A stretch of 64,000 nucleotides of DNA from Flavobacterium sp. N3904 (GCF_025947305.1 NZ_CP110009.1:4257501-4321500), one strand, 5' to 3'. Positions 1 through 9,375 are shown, numbered from the stretch's first letter. Notes: generated by a model from the sequence alone, not told the origin. Translations and numbers: made by a program.

Positions 1-1431
1 TCCCGTTTCTGTCAATGGAGGAATCTTGATTTCTTTCTGATTTTCTGAAATATATTTTCTGATGGTTTCTTTTTTCTTGTCAATTACTGCAATTACGTTC
101 CCCTGTTTTGCATTCAAAAAATCAAACATTGCCGTTTTCTGAACTGTAGTTGAAACAATGGATTGATACAAATTATCAAAAGGATTTCCTCCATCTTTAG
201 ACAAAGGCGAAATAACGGGAACATTATTTTGCGCAAATAAGTTTGCTGTCTTTTCTACATTACTTTGATAAAATGGCCCGACAACAGCATCTGCATTTTC
301 GAGATTATTATCCTTAAAAATTGATGCCACATTTGAAGTGTTTTTTGTTTCATTCGAATCAAAAATCTTTACATCCAACGAAATTCCAACTTGCTTGGCA
401 GAGTCTATAGCCATTAAAGCTCCTGAATAAAAATCCAAAGTCATATTTAGAAATTTATCATTCTTAATTCTATTTGTAGTAGAATTGATAGTATCGTTTG
501 AATTTTTGGCGATATTAAATGGCAACAACAACACCAAAGTTTTTTTGTCATCACTACTTTTTTGAGTTAAAACAACTTTTTGTTTTACGCTATTCGAAGC
601 AATCTGATTGGATTTGGAAGGCACTTTCAGCATCATACCTTCTTCAACACCGCCAGATAATGCAGGATTAAGCTCTATTAATTGCTGTTGGGTAAGTCCA
701 AACATTTTCGACAGGCTATAAAAAGTCTCTTTCGCTTTAACCTGATATTCAACATAGACAATTTCTTTTGAAGCTTTTATTGTAATTGGTTTAACAACAT
801 CTGCTTTTTTCTCAATATTACTTTCCTTCGCAATAGGTTTCGGGCCATTTCCTTTTATTAATAATTGATAACCAATTGGCAAATTGGCAACAATCTCGGG
901 GTTTCTTTTTTCCAATTCTTCAATAGTCATATCGTACTGTTTTGCAATGGAATATTTTGTTTCCTTAGCAAGAACGGTATGATATATCACTACATTTTTG
1001 GCAACAACTGTGGTTTTTGAGCTACTTTTAGAAGGAATATTTAAAATTTGACCAATTTGTAAACCTTCTTTCTCCAAAAAAGGATTTGCTTTTTTTAAAG
1101 CTTCATCAGTTACATCGTACTTATTTTCGATCCCAAATAAAGTTTCCTTGGCGAGAACCACATGGGTTCTAGCCTGCGCTTTTGGTTTATTATTAGAAAC
1201 TGCTACATTTTTTGAATTGCTTTTTGGAATTAACAACACCGTATTTGGCTTTAACCCATTTTGTGCATCGGGATTGAGTTTGTAGATATCCAAAGGAGTA
1301 ATCTTGAATTTTTGTGCAATCTGATTTATCGTTTCTCCTTTACTTACAACATACTTATCCAACTTGTCCTGAGCTTGACTTGAAACGGCAACAAATAATA
1401 CTGAAAAGAATAATACTGAAAAATATTTCAT
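1..1431 (-). CDS. LysM and PBP1-like domain protein (3' end missing)
   Basis: The gene starts at the ATG at 1431 and runs off the window start with about 477 codons visible. An N-terminal signal peptide (MKYFSVLFFSVLFVAVSSQAQ) is followed by four LysM-like repeats of about 45 residues, each opening with a xVxxKET-type motif and ending near LxIP. LysM modules bind peptidoglycan. The part after the repeats (from about residue 300: TLVLLLPFNI, SGALMAIDSAK, VVGPFYQSN) resembles a type I periplasmic-binding fold, as in the family named PBP1 and LysM domain protein in Bacteroidota. The first three LysM repeats are paralogous to the neighbouring gene ending at 1512, 80 bp upstream on the same strand, so the two probably arose by duplication and share a transcript. 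Function is inferred as envelope or cell-wall associated; no catalytic motif is visible. Confidence 0.85.
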   Translation of the reverse strand, partial: MKYFSVLFFSVLFVAVSSQAQDKLDKYVVSKGETINQIAQKFKITPLDIYKLNPDAQNGLKPNTVLLIPKSNSKNVAVSNNKPKAQARTHVVLAKETLFGIENKYDVTDEALKKANPFLEKEGLQIGQILNIPSKSSSKTTVVAKNVVIYHTVLAKETKYSIAKQYDMTIEELEKRNPEIVANLPIGYQLLIKGNGPKPIAKESNIEKKADVVKPITIKASKEIVYVEYQVKAKETFYSLSKMFGLTQQQLIELNPALSGGVEEGMMLKVPSKSNQIASNSVKQKVVLTQKSSDDKKTLVLLLPFNIAKNSNDTINSTTNRIKNDKFLNMTLDFYSGALMAIDSAKQVGISLDVKIFDSNETKNTSNVASIFKDNNLENADAVVGPFYQSNVEKTANLFAQNNVPVISPLSKDGGNPFDNLYQSIVSTTVQKTAMFDFLNAKQGNVIAVIDKKKETIRKYISENQKEIKIPPLTETG

Positions 1432-1511
1432 ATTTGGGGTATGCTTTTGTGTTTTTAAAATTCAGTAAAAATACTGTGTTTAAACCAAAAAACTCTTTCT
1501 ACTTTGTTAAT

Positions 1512-3407
1512 TTATTTTACATTGATTTCACTCACTACATTTACCACGAACATTTTTTCATAAAGTGGTTTTCCTTGATTTTGAATATATTCATAAATGG
1601 CTTGATCCTTATTTAAGAACATTTTGGAGTACACATAGTATGACAATATATTCATATTATAAAAGAAATTGGCATCCAATAACCCATTATCAGTCAATTT
1701 TCTGAAGAAAACATCTCTTTCTTTTGCGTCTTGAAATTCACCCAAAACAATGTAATAGCCCTCATTGACGTCTTTTAAATTATCTAAGGTTATTATTTTG
1801 ACCGCTTTTACTTTTTCGGGTTGTTTGGCCAATTGCTTTTTAATTTGTTCTAAAGTTGGTGATGACACAGCTACTCCCGCTTTTGATTTCGTTTTGGCTT
1901 CATAAGCCTTATTTTGATAACTTTTGTTTTTTACTTTCGCTAAATTATCATCCATGGACCTTGCTTGCTTGCTGTAAAACGAAGCCTTTCCAATATGAAG
2001 ATTTAATTCGGCTTTGCTTTCAATATTTAATGAATCTAATTTTGTAATTAACCTCATATTTTTTAAATCCCGCAAACGTTGCTCACTCTCCATGTTTTTC
2101 AAGTCAACTGGTGTAAGTACTACCGTTTTGTTTTCATTTGGTTTTATTTTGCTGTTTTCTCTTATGCTTTTCTTATATTCTTGATTTTCTTCTACAGCAA
2201 TTCGTTCTGCTTTATCCATCAATCCAGAATATACTTTTCTGTTATCTGCCAATTGTTTTTTCAGTTGATGTGATAACTCGTTGGTTTTACTGATATTTTC
2301 GTTGGATATTTTTTGCAAACGTATGGATTCGTCCAAATCAACCAATTCCGTTTTTTTTAATTGATTCAAATCTTTATTCATAGTATTAACCAACGAATCA
2401 AGTTTTGACAACAGAACTTCCTGTATTTTTTTATTGGCTTCTAATACTAACTTAAGCTTTTCGGCAGAACCTTCCTGAGTATTGTCAATCTCTTTTAGAC
2501 TCACTAATAATCCGTTGACATTGACAATATTTTTATTAATTTCATCTTGCAACGCCAATTTTTCTTTTAGACTTTTAATTTCTTCTGTGCTGGCTTTGGA
2601 TTTTTCTACAACGACTTGTTTCTCTGCCAAAGCAAGCATTAGTTCCTCATTTTCATTGGTTGGTTTTACTTCCCTAACATTGATTGCCAATTTATTTCCT
2701 TCGGTCAATCCATTTACAATTTCTGGATTTTGAGATTCTAATTGCTCTACTGTAATTCCAAATTGTTTGGCAATAGAATATTTAGTTTCCTTAGGTTTAA
2801 CGATATAAAAAATAGTTTCGGCATTGATTACTCTCACGCGACCGTCTAATGTTTTCTTTTTATTTGGAATAGTTATTACTTGCCCTTCCTGCAAACCTAT
2901 TTTCATAAGTTCAGCATTTGCTTTATCTAGATCTTCTACGGATACATTGTAAAGTCTAGCAATACTAAATAGTGATTCTTTGGGTTGTACTAAGTGGGTG
3001 CTTTTTGTGGTAGCAATTTCTGTTTTTGGCTCTTGTGGAATAACTAATTCCTGACCAACTTGCAATCCGTTGGCAAGAACTGCAGCATTAGCATTTTGAA
3101 TAACTTCAACTTTTACATTGTATTTTGTAGCCAAGCCAAAAAGGGTTTCTTTTGGGGCAACAATATGTGTAATCGTATTTTTAGTTTGTGGAAGTAATTC
3201 TGGAATGACAAGAATTTGGTTTTCGGCAATTCCGTTTTGGGCTTCTGGATTTAATTTATAAATTTCAGAAGGAGTGGTTTTGTATGCTTGAGCGATTTGG
3301 GTTATGGTTTCGCCTTTTAAAACCGTATGTTTTGTTGCAGATTGTTGTCCAAAAGTGACATTCGAAACAAAAATAATAAACAATAAAACTCTTAAAAATT
3401 CTTTCAT
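1512..3407 (-). CDS. LysM-repeat envelope protein with C-terminal SPOR-like region
   Basis: This is a 631-residue secreted protein. I chose the ATG at 3407 because a signal peptide (MKEFLRVLLFIIFVSNVTFG) begins there; a longer reading frame back to 3482 would overlap guaA and destroy it. Four LysM repeats occupy roughly residues 25-240 and each carries a KGET, PKET or PKES motif. A Lys/Glu-rich stretch predicted as coiled coil follows (about 250-420). The last 85 residues (GYYIVLGEFQDAKERDVFF) look like a divergent SPOR peptidoglycan-binding domain. The family role is peptidoglycan attachment; the exact job is unknown. It lies between guaA and a second LysM protein on the same strand. A strong hairpin at 3425-3452 separates it from guaA. 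Confidence 0.85.
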   Translation of the reverse strand: MKEFLRVLLFIIFVSNVTFGQQSATKHTVLKGETITQIAQAYKTTPSEIYKLNPEAQNGIAENQILVIPELLPQTKNTITHIVAPKETLFGLATKYNVKVEVIQNANAAVLANGLQVGQELVIPQEPKTEIATTKSTHLVQPKESLFSIARLYNVSVEDLDKANAELMKIGLQEGQVITIPNKKKTLDGRVRVINAETIFYIVKPKETKYSIAKQFGITVEQLESQNPEIVNGLTEGNKLAINVREVKPTNENEELMLALAEKQVVVEKSKASTEEIKSLKEKLALQDEINKNIVNVNGLLVSLKEIDNTQEGSAEKLKLVLEANKKIQEVLLSKLDSLVNTMNKDLNQLKKTELVDLDESIRLQKISNENISKTNELSHQLKKQLADNRKVYSGLMDKAERIAVEENQEYKKSIRENSKIKPNENKTVVLTPVDLKNMESEQRLRDLKNMRLITKLDSLNIESKAELNLHIGKASFYSKQARSMDDNLAKVKNKSYQNKAYEAKTKSKAGVAVSSPTLEQIKKQLAKQPEKVKAVKIITLDNLKDVNEGYYIVLGEFQDAKERDVFFRKLTDNGLLDANFFYNMNILSYYVYSKMFLNKDQAIYEYIQNQGKPLYEKMFVVNVVSEINVK

Positions 3408-3424
3408 AAATATAATTTTAAAAA

Positions 3425-3452
3425 TTAAGTCGTTACAAATGTAACGACTTAA
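3425..3452 (-). terminator. Hairpin between guaA and the LysM gene
   Basis: Perfect 12-bp inverted repeat, TTAAGTCGTTAC and its complement, around a 4-nt loop, starting 16 bp after the guaA stop codon. On the minus strand it is followed by TTTTTAAAATT, so it can end guaA transcription. The last stem base is only 17 bp before the downstream start codon, so it could also act as a 5' leader hairpin for that gene. Confidence 0.7.
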
Positions 3453-3468
3453 TGTTAAAAAACTAATA

Positions 3469-4998
3469 TTATTCCCACTCAATTGTTGCTGGTGGTTTTG
3501 AACTTATATCGTAAACTACACGATTAACACCTTTTACTTTATTGATAATATCATTAGATACTTTCATCAAGAAATCATAAGGCAAATGCACCCAGTCTGC
3601 AGTCATACCGTCAGTAGATTCAACGGCTCTCAATGCTACAACCTTCTCATACGTACGCTCATCACCCATAACTCCAACACTGTTTACTGGCAATAAAATG
3701 GCACCCGCTTGCCAAACTTTATCGTACAATCCCCAAGATTTCAATCCGTCAATAAAGACTTTATCAACGTCTTGCAAAATTTGAACTTTCTCTAAAGTAA
3801 TGTCTCCTAAAATTCTAATCGACAATCCAGGTCCAGGAAAAGGATGTCTACCCAATAATTCTGGATCTATTCCCAATGTTGCTCCTACTCTACGTACTTC
3901 ATCTTTAAAAAGCATACGCAAAGGTTCAACAATTTTAAGCTTCATATAATCTGGCAAACCACCCACATTATGATGCGATTTTATGGTTGCAGATGGTCCT
4001 TTTACCGAAACCGATTCAATTACATCTGGATAAATTGTTCCTTGAGCCAACCATTTTACATCTTCAATTCGATGTGATTCAACATCAAAAACTTCGATAA
4101 AAGCATTTCCAATAGCTTTTCTTTTTAATTCTGGATCTACAACTCCAGCCAAGGCATCATAAAAACGTTGAGAAGCATCAACTCCTTTCACATTCAATCC
4201 CATTCCTTCGTATTGATCTAAAACACTTTGAAATTCATTTTTTCTCAGCAATCCGTTATTTACAAAAATACAATACAAGTTTTTGCCAATCGCTTTATGT
4301 AATAAAACTGCAGCTACTGTTGAATCTACACCTCCCGAAAGTCCCAAAACAACTTTGTCGTTTCCGATTTTCTCTTTCATTTCAGCTACAATTTCTTCAA
4401 CGAAAGCACCTGGCGTAAAATTTTGAGGAACGTGGGCTATTTTTACCAAGAAATTTTCCAGCATTTTTGATCCGTCTGTAGAGTGAAAAACTTCAGGATG
4501 GTATTGAATCGCATACGTAGTTTCGCCTTCAATTTTGTAAGCGGCAAATTCTACATCATGAGTACTGGCCAATTTTACTCCATTAGTTGGTAATACTTTA
4601 ATACTATCACTATGGCTCATCCAAACTTGACTGTTTTCAGAAACCCCCTCAAAGAAAATTTCGTCTTCTTTTATATAAGATAAATTGGCTCTACCATATT
4701 CTCTAGTATTTGAAGCCGCTACTTCACCACCACTAAAATGTGATAAATATTGCGCTCCGTAACATACGGCTAACATTGGCAGTTTACCTCTAATTTGTGA
4801 TAAATCTGGATGCGGTGCATCTTCTCCTCTAACAGAAAAAGGGCTTCCACCAAGAATTACGGCTTTATAACTTGATAAATCACTCGGAAAATGATTGTAA
4901 GGAAAAATTTCGCAGAATATATTTAATTCGCGAACTCTACGCGCAATAAGCTGTGTATATTGCGATCCGAAATCTAAAATAAGTACGTTGTGTTGCAT
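3469..4998 (-). CDS. guaA: GMP synthase (glutamine-hydrolysing)
   Basis: The 509-residue protein amidates XMP to GMP using ATP and glutamine, the last step of guanine nucleotide synthesis in the cytosol. The N-terminal class I glutamine amidotransferase has nucleophile Cys79 (AVCYGAQ) and the His167/Glu169 pair (YHPEV). The ATP pyrophosphatase domain carries the P-loop SGGVDS at 221-226. The C-terminal dimerisation domain ends in the typical PPATIEWE. The start is MQHNVLILDFGSQYTQL at 4998; a 60-residue in-frame upstream extension is hydrophobic and not conserved, so I exclude it. A TATTTTTG sequence lies only 3 bp upstream of the ATG (5002-5009, minus), which would imply an almost leaderless mRNA if it is the -7 box. 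LysM genes follow downstream. Confidence 0.97.
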   Translation of the reverse strand: MQHNVLILDFGSQYTQLIARRVRELNIFCEIFPYNHFPSDLSSYKAVILGGSPFSVRGEDAPHPDLSQIRGKLPMLAVCYGAQYLSHFSGGEVAASNTREYGRANLSYIKEDEIFFEGVSENSQVWMSHSDSIKVLPTNGVKLASTHDVEFAAYKIEGETTYAIQYHPEVFHSTDGSKMLENFLVKIAHVPQNFTPGAFVEEIVAEMKEKIGNDKVVLGLSGGVDSTVAAVLLHKAIGKNLYCIFVNNGLLRKNEFQSVLDQYEGMGLNVKGVDASQRFYDALAGVVDPELKRKAIGNAFIEVFDVESHRIEDVKWLAQGTIYPDVIESVSVKGPSATIKSHHNVGGLPDYMKLKIVEPLRMLFKDEVRRVGATLGIDPELLGRHPFPGPGLSIRILGDITLEKVQILQDVDKVFIDGLKSWGLYDKVWQAGAILLPVNSVGVMGDERTYEKVVALRAVESTDGMTADWVHLPYDFLMKVSNDIINKVKGVNRVVYDISSKPPATIEWE

Positions 4999-5202
4999 GC
5001 GCAAAAATACTTTATATATTCGGAATTGAAAAATTGTATTTTGAAAAATTTTTATTTTATTTTTATCGAATAACTTTCTGCTATTTTGGCTAAAAGGATT
5101 AAATAAATTCAATAATATCAAGAAAAAAGCAGCGATTATATAGTTTATTCCTATTTTACAAAAATCAAAAAAACGCATTAATTAAATTCAAATTGAGACA
5201 CT

Positions 5203-6345
5203 ATGGCAAAAAAAATCTACTATTTTGGTATAATAGGAATCATATTCTTTGAGATTGCAAATGTTTATTTTATAATGCCAATGCCAGGAAGCCAAGAAAT
5301 GAACAGTATTGATTTGGCTTATTTTTTATATACTTGGAGATGGATTTTTCGATTGGTTTTCATTCTAATGATCTTTTTTGGATTCAAAGCTTCTTTTCAA
5401 AAATCTAAAATTTTATCTCTTTTAGCGTCAGTTTTAGCAATAGGAATTGGTTACGCTACAAATGCAGTTATGGCCGCAGATTCCATGTTCTTGCAAACCA
5501 AAAATCTAAAAATGAGTGATGCTTCCCATAGCAAAATAGACACCAGTCGAATCGTTATTGGTGTCACTTACAAAGGGCAGTCCAGAGCTTATCCTATACA
5601 GTTTTTAGGATATCATCATCAAGTATTTGATACTATTGCTCAAAAACCCATACTTGTTACCTATTGTACTGTTTGCAGATCGGGACGCATTTTTGAGCCG
5701 ATGGTAAATGGCAAAAAAGAAAGTTTTAGATTAGTAGGAATGGATCATTTTAACGCGATGTTTGAAGATAAAACCACCAAAAGTTGGTGGAGACAAGCCA
5801 CTGGAGAAGCTATTGCCGGAAAATTAAAAGGACAAACTTTGCCGGAATTAGAGAGCAATCAAATGTCGTTGAAACAATGGCTTACTTTAAATCCCAAAAG
5901 TTTGATTATGCAGCAAGATAAAGATTTTAAAACCGAATATGATAGTTTGAGCAATTATGAATCCGGACGAAGAAAAGGAAACTTAACCCGAAGAGATACC
6001 CTTTCGTGGAAAGAAAAATCATGGATAGTTGGTATTACTATTGACAAGCAAAGCAAAGCTTATGATTGGAATGATTTAGTCAAAAAAAGGATTATTTATG
6101 ATGTAATTCAAAACAAACCTATTGTTTTGATTTTAGCCAATGACAACAAAAGCTTTGTAGCACTAGAAAGAAATAGTGCGTCCCAAAAATTTACTTTGAC
6201 AAACAACGCTTTATACGACGGAAAAAATAGCTATACATTTCTAGGCAAATCAACAAATCCTCTAATCAAGAAACTTCAACCTATAAAAGCCTATCAGGAA
6301 TATTGGCATAGCTGGAAAACATTTCATCCCTTAACACAGAAATAA
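5203..6345 (+). CDS. DUF3179 domain protein with N-terminal membrane segments
   Basis: A 380-residue protein. The first about 95 residues hold three hydrophobic helices (around 5-27, 38-62, 70-90). The rest matches DUF3179, recognisable from TYCTVCRSGRIFEP (two cysteines spaced C-x-x-C), VTYKGQSRAYP and GMDHFNAMF. The paired cysteines suggest redox or metal chemistry outside the cytoplasmic membrane, but the family has no established reaction. It is transcribed divergently from guaA with about 200 bp between starts. It has no obvious partner gene; the next gene encodes an unrelated lipoprotein. Confidence 0.85.
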   Translation: MAKKIYYFGIIGIIFFEIANVYFIMPMPGSQEMNSIDLAYFLYTWRWIFRLVFILMIFFGFKASFQKSKILSLLASVLAIGIGYATNAVMAADSMFLQTKNLKMSDASHSKIDTSRIVIGVTYKGQSRAYPIQFLGYHHQVFDTIAQKPILVTYCTVCRSGRIFEPMVNGKKESFRLVGMDHFNAMFEDKTTKSWWRQATGEAIAGKLKGQTLPELESNQMSLKQWLTLNPKSLIMQQDKDFKTEYDSLSNYESGRRKGNLTRRDTLSWKEKSWIVGITIDKQSKAYDWNDLVKKRIIYDVIQNKPIVLILANDNKSFVALERNSASQKFTLTNNALYDGKNSYTFLGKSTNPLIKKLQPIKAYQEYWHSWKTFHPLTQK

Positions 6346-6446
6346 TTTTTATGGCACCGTTTCCGTCACAAAATCGTTAAATGATACGTTTTTACCTGTT
6401 GAATAGACTACATTCGCAGAAATTCAAAATCTACAATCAGAAAAAA

Positions 6447-6974
6447 ATGAAAATAAAATCAGTTTTACTTATAACAATTGTATCCTTATTTATAGCTTCT
6501 TGTAATGAAGTAGATAAATTATTAACCTTTACAATTTCCAATCAAACCTCTTTTACAATCAATAGCGGATTGCCTATTACCACTCCTTTTGAAGTAGCAA
6601 CTCCAGATGTAACTAGCAATTCTACTACAGAATTTAAAAATAACAATACTAGAACTGATTTGGTTAAAGATGTAAAATTGCAGGAATTAAAACTAAGCAT
6701 AACAAATCCAGCTGATAAAACATTTAGTTTTCTAAAATCGGTTCACATGTATATTTCTACAACTGCCGATGATGAAATAGAATTGGCTTTTCAGGATAAC
6801 ATCAACGTTAGTTCCAATAGTATTGATTTGACTTGTACTTCTCAAAAATTGGATAAATACATTAAAGCTTCTAGTTATAAAATACGAACTACGGTTACTA
6901 CAAAAGAAACTTTAACTCAAGAGACAACTGTTAAAGCGGAAATGAAATTTAAAGTTACTGCAGATCCTTTCTAA
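6447..6974 (+). CDS. Small predicted lipoprotein, unknown function
   Basis: A 175-residue protein that starts best at the ATG at 6447 (MKIKSVLLITIVSLFIASC). This gives a standard lipoprotein signal peptide with the lipobox Cys at residue 19; an in-frame ATG at 6381 would put 22 non-hydrophobic residues in front. The mature part is Thr/Ser-rich and predicted mainly beta (FTISNQTSFTINSG, SITNPADKTFSFLKS). I do not recognise a named domain. It is preceded by the DUF3179 gene on the same strand and faces the convergent secreted-protein gene at 7004. Confidence 0.75.
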   Translation: MKIKSVLLITIVSLFIASCNEVDKLLTFTISNQTSFTINSGLPITTPFEVATPDVTSNSTTEFKNNNTRTDLVKDVKLQELKLSITNPADKTFSFLKSVHMYISTTADDEIELAFQDNINVSSNSIDLTCTSQKLDKYIKASSYKIRTTVTTKETLTQETTVKAEMKFKVTADPF

Positions 6975-7003
6975 AAAAATATAGTGGAAGAGTAGTTTTA
7001 GGA

Positions 7004-7675
7004 CTACTCTTTTACAATGATAATAGTTGCTTTAAATCCAGTACCCAAATTCCATTCACTAGCCGAAACAAGAGTTTCTTTGTCATCATAGACCCTAAAT
7101 TCTGCTGTATTTGGACCAGAATCACCTTGATTTAATGCTTCAAAATCAATTTTATTAAATCCTTTTTCCAGAACGATTTCAAACCCTTTGAAACTAACTT
7201 CCAAATAGACTTGCTCTTGAATAACTTTTCCATTTAAGTACACACGTATTAAATCCCCATCAACAAATTGAGCATCTCTATACATCACTTTTGCAGAAAT
7301 CGATTTGGTTTTATAAGTACCTAAACTTTGATTACGCCGATAGGCAATTCCTTCCTGACGATCTGTTTTTTTATTTAATTTATCCCTTATCTCATCACCC
7401 GGGTTGATAAACTCGTTACTGGGTAGCATAGAGATTTCGCTCTTAACCTTTGGTCTATATTCGGTAACAGAGTTGGGTGGAGATTGTATATTCGGGTTTT
7501 TATAAACATTGGGAGGAATAATCACTGACGTGTCTATCGGTTTTGGAGGCAAGACTTTCTTTTCCTTTGGTTTTATATTCACTGGCGGAATCCCTTTGAA
7601 CTTGGTGTTAAATTCTACTTGAGCATACGTACAAGTTGCGAACCCCATCATGAAAATAAATAAAATTTGTTTCAT
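7004..7675 (-). CDS. Secreted protein of unknown function (intact paralogue)
   Basis: A 223-residue protein with signal peptide MKQILFIFMMGFATCTYAQ. A Pro/Lys-rich linker follows (IPPVNIKPKEKKVLPPKP, residues about 30-47), then FINPGDEIRDKL, then a C-terminal domain predicted as a beta sandwich (about 120-223; VYLNGKVIQEQ, FNKIDFEALNQG). The C-terminal half suggests an extracellular beta domain; no enzyme motif is visible. A degenerate second copy of the first half plus promoter lies at 14190-14576 in the same orientation, so this is the functional member. A TATTTTTG box upstream (7716-7723, minus) is a likely promoter that is disrupted in the second copy. Confidence 0.8.
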   Translation of the reverse strand: MKQILFIFMMGFATCTYAQVEFNTKFKGIPPVNIKPKEKKVLPPKPIDTSVIIPPNVYKNPNIQSPPNSVTEYRPKVKSEISMLPSNEFINPGDEIRDKLNKKTDRQEGIAYRRNQSLGTYKTKSISAKVMYRDAQFVDGDLIRVYLNGKVIQEQVYLEVSFKGFEIVLEKGFNKIDFEALNQGDSGPNTAEFRVYDDKETLVSASEWNLGTGFKATIIIVKE

Positions 7676-7715
7676 AGTATTAAAAAAGTAGGTTTCAATC
7701 TTAAAACATTTTGAC

Positions 7716-7749
7716 CAAAAATAAAAAAAGACATATTATAAAATCACAA
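7716..7749 (-). promoter_or_regulatory. Probable promoter of the 7004-7675 gene
   Basis: Read on the minus strand, TATTTTTG (7716-7723) matches the Bacteroidota -7 consensus TAnnTTTG, with a TTG about 23 bp upstream (7747-7749). The same region in the decayed copy near 14620 carries extra T residues that break the -7 match. Confidence 0.5.
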
Positions 7750-7808
7750 AACTAACATAATTTATTCTTTGCTACTTGTTAAGAAATTCTAAATTTAATT
7801 TCTAACAT

Positions 7809-7844
7809 TAATTAATTCAAGTTGCCTGCTAATTGAATTAATTA
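7809..7844. repeat. 12-bp inverted repeat in intergenic spacer
   Basis: Perfect inverted repeat TAATTAATTCAA / TTGAATTAATTA with a 12-nt loop, located between the end of the DUF6766 gene and the promoter of the secreted-protein gene. It is AT-rich with no long T-run, so it may be a weak terminator for the minus-strand genes or a protein site. Confidence 0.5.
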
Positions 7845-7912
7845 TTTAACAAAGCAGTTTATCCCAGTAAATATTAGGAGAATGGTTAGAAGTCAAAAGA
7901 GAATGAAACATT

Positions 7913-8566
7913 TTATTCACCAGTTTTATTATTAGGTGCATCAACAGGTTTTGATTGTGGGGAACCTATTTGGCGTAAATAAATAGAAAGAACGACAATG
8001 GCAAACACCGACAAAAACTCGCTTTGCCAGTTTTCAAAGGATTCAAACCAAAACCTTGAATTTGTAATATAGCTTCCAGCCGTTTCAATAGGTTCATTTT
8101 TTAACAGAAGTGATTCATTCTCATTTTCTAAACTACCGTAAAAATGCATAGCAAAACTAAAAATTAACAATACAAATAGCGCTATGGAAAGGGAGTGTTT
8201 GTATATGATCAATATAAAACCTCCTTTTTTAACAGCCCATGGAGCATCTTTAACCGATACTGGTCCTTGATCGACCTCTTCTTTTTTATCAAAATCTTTA
8301 GACTCTGACGAACCTTTTTGTTGCAAAAAAATAGTAAAAACCACAAAAAGAAACATTTGCAAAAATTCACTTTCCCAATTCTCAAATGTCGATTCCATAA
8401 AGTGTCCGGAACTCAAATAATCAATATAACCAATGCTTGCAGCTCCATTTTCAATTAGAAATTTATTGTATTCCTTAAGTCCAAAAACTATTTGCAATAG
8501 CAGTGAAATTATAAACAAACCAAGAAAGGAAAGTGATAGCCCATTATTTTTTAAAAACTTTTTCAT
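7913..8566 (-). CDS. DUF6766 family membrane protein
   Basis: A 217-residue integral membrane protein with four hydrophobic segments (about 10-30, 65-82, 123-142, 185-203). The two halves are an internal duplication: each ends in a FENWxSEFL motif followed by a helix and GSxxSK (residues about 60-90 and 175-205). This arrangement matches DUF6766, a family of unknown function often found near stress genes. Its ATG overlaps the stop codon of the upstream DUF72 gene (ATGA, 8563-8566), so the two are translationally coupled and form an operon. Confidence 0.85.
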   Translation of the reverse strand: MKKFLKNNGLSLSFLGLFIISLLLQIVFGLKEYNKFLIENGAASIGYIDYLSSGHFMESTFENWESEFLQMFLFVVFTIFLQQKGSSESKDFDKKEEVDQGPVSVKDAPWAVKKGGFILIIYKHSLSIALFVLLIFSFAMHFYGSLENENESLLLKNEPIETAGSYITNSRFWFESFENWQSEFLSVFAIVVLSIYLRQIGSPQSKPVDAPNNKTGE

Positions 8567-9294
8567 AGCGATTGATTTATTTTTTTCATTTCCAAGGCAT
8601 TTAAAATACCAGCTGAACTTGCAGTATTATTAAAATAAACGAATGCAGTCTGTCCCTTTTTGCTTTGAACAATTGTATTATTTATATTGCTTAATTCTTC
8701 GGTAGAATAATCAGAATAGAACATTTTGGGGCGTCCATGAAGTCGTATGTAAATGACTGGAAACTCAGTAAAAATCGTTTTGGGCAATTTCGGATGACTC
8801 ACACTGCAAAACGTAATATTGTTTTTATACAGTTCATCCCATACTTCCGATATCCACCAACTCTGATGACGAAATTCGATGACATTATAAAACTTCAAAT
8901 CCAGTTGACTGATAATGAAAAGCAGTTTTTCATAAGAATAATGGAAACTGGGTGGAAATTGGAACAAAACACATCCTAATTTATCTTTCAAACCGTTGCT
9001 ACAAATTGCATAAAAATCTTTGATTAGACTTTCGCAGTCAACAAACATCTTGGTATGCGTGATTTCTTTTGGTGCTTTTACAGAAAACAAAAAATCGTCA
9101 GGTGCTTTTTGGCGCCAATTTTCCATAGTTTTCAATGTTGGGGACTTATAGAAAGTTCCATTCATTTCGTAGGTTTTAAAATGAGTGCAATAATATTCAA
9201 ACCATTTAGAAGCAGGAATACCCTCTGGATAAAAGATCTTTTTCCAATATGAATTATAGAAACTGGAACAACCAATGTATAGATTCTTTTTCAT
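8563..9294 (-). CDS. DUF72 (YecE-like) family protein
   Basis: A 243-residue TIM-barrel type protein. Characteristic segments are YIGCSSFYNSYWKKIFYP near the N terminus, FYKSPTLKTMENW, FSVKAPKEITHTK, VLFQFPPSF, VIEFRHQSWW and YIRLHGR. These fit DUF72/YecE, whose biochemical function is not established. The family is usually 230-300 residues, so the length is normal. It is first in a two-gene minus-strand operon with the DUF6766 gene, with a 4-bp overlap. A terminator just upstream (9376-9399) isolates it from the acidic-protein gene. Confidence 0.88.
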   Translation of the reverse strand: MKKNLYIGCSSFYNSYWKKIFYPEGIPASKWFEYYCTHFKTYEMNGTFYKSPTLKTMENWRQKAPDDFLFSVKAPKEITHTKMFVDCESLIKDFYAICSNGLKDKLGCVLFQFPPSFHYSYEKLLFIISQLDLKFYNVIEFRHQSWWISEVWDELYKNNITFCSVSHPKLPKTIFTEFPVIYIRLHGRPKMFYSDYSTEELSNINNTIVQSKKGQTAFVYFNNTASSAGILNALEMKKINQSL

Positions 9295-9375
9295 ACAATC
9301 AATATTTAAATTTTGGAAATTATACCCATTTCATAAGTATATTTTTTTGATAATTAGTATTTGGACATTCCTAAA

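Noticed and set aside
3408..3482. N-terminal 25-residue extension of the LysM protein
   Set aside because: It overlaps the guaA stop and the hairpin at 3425; the signal peptide starts at the ATG at 3407.
4999..5178. 60-residue extension of GuaA
   Set aside because: GMP synthases begin at the MQHNVLILDFGSQY region; the extension is AT-rich spacer.
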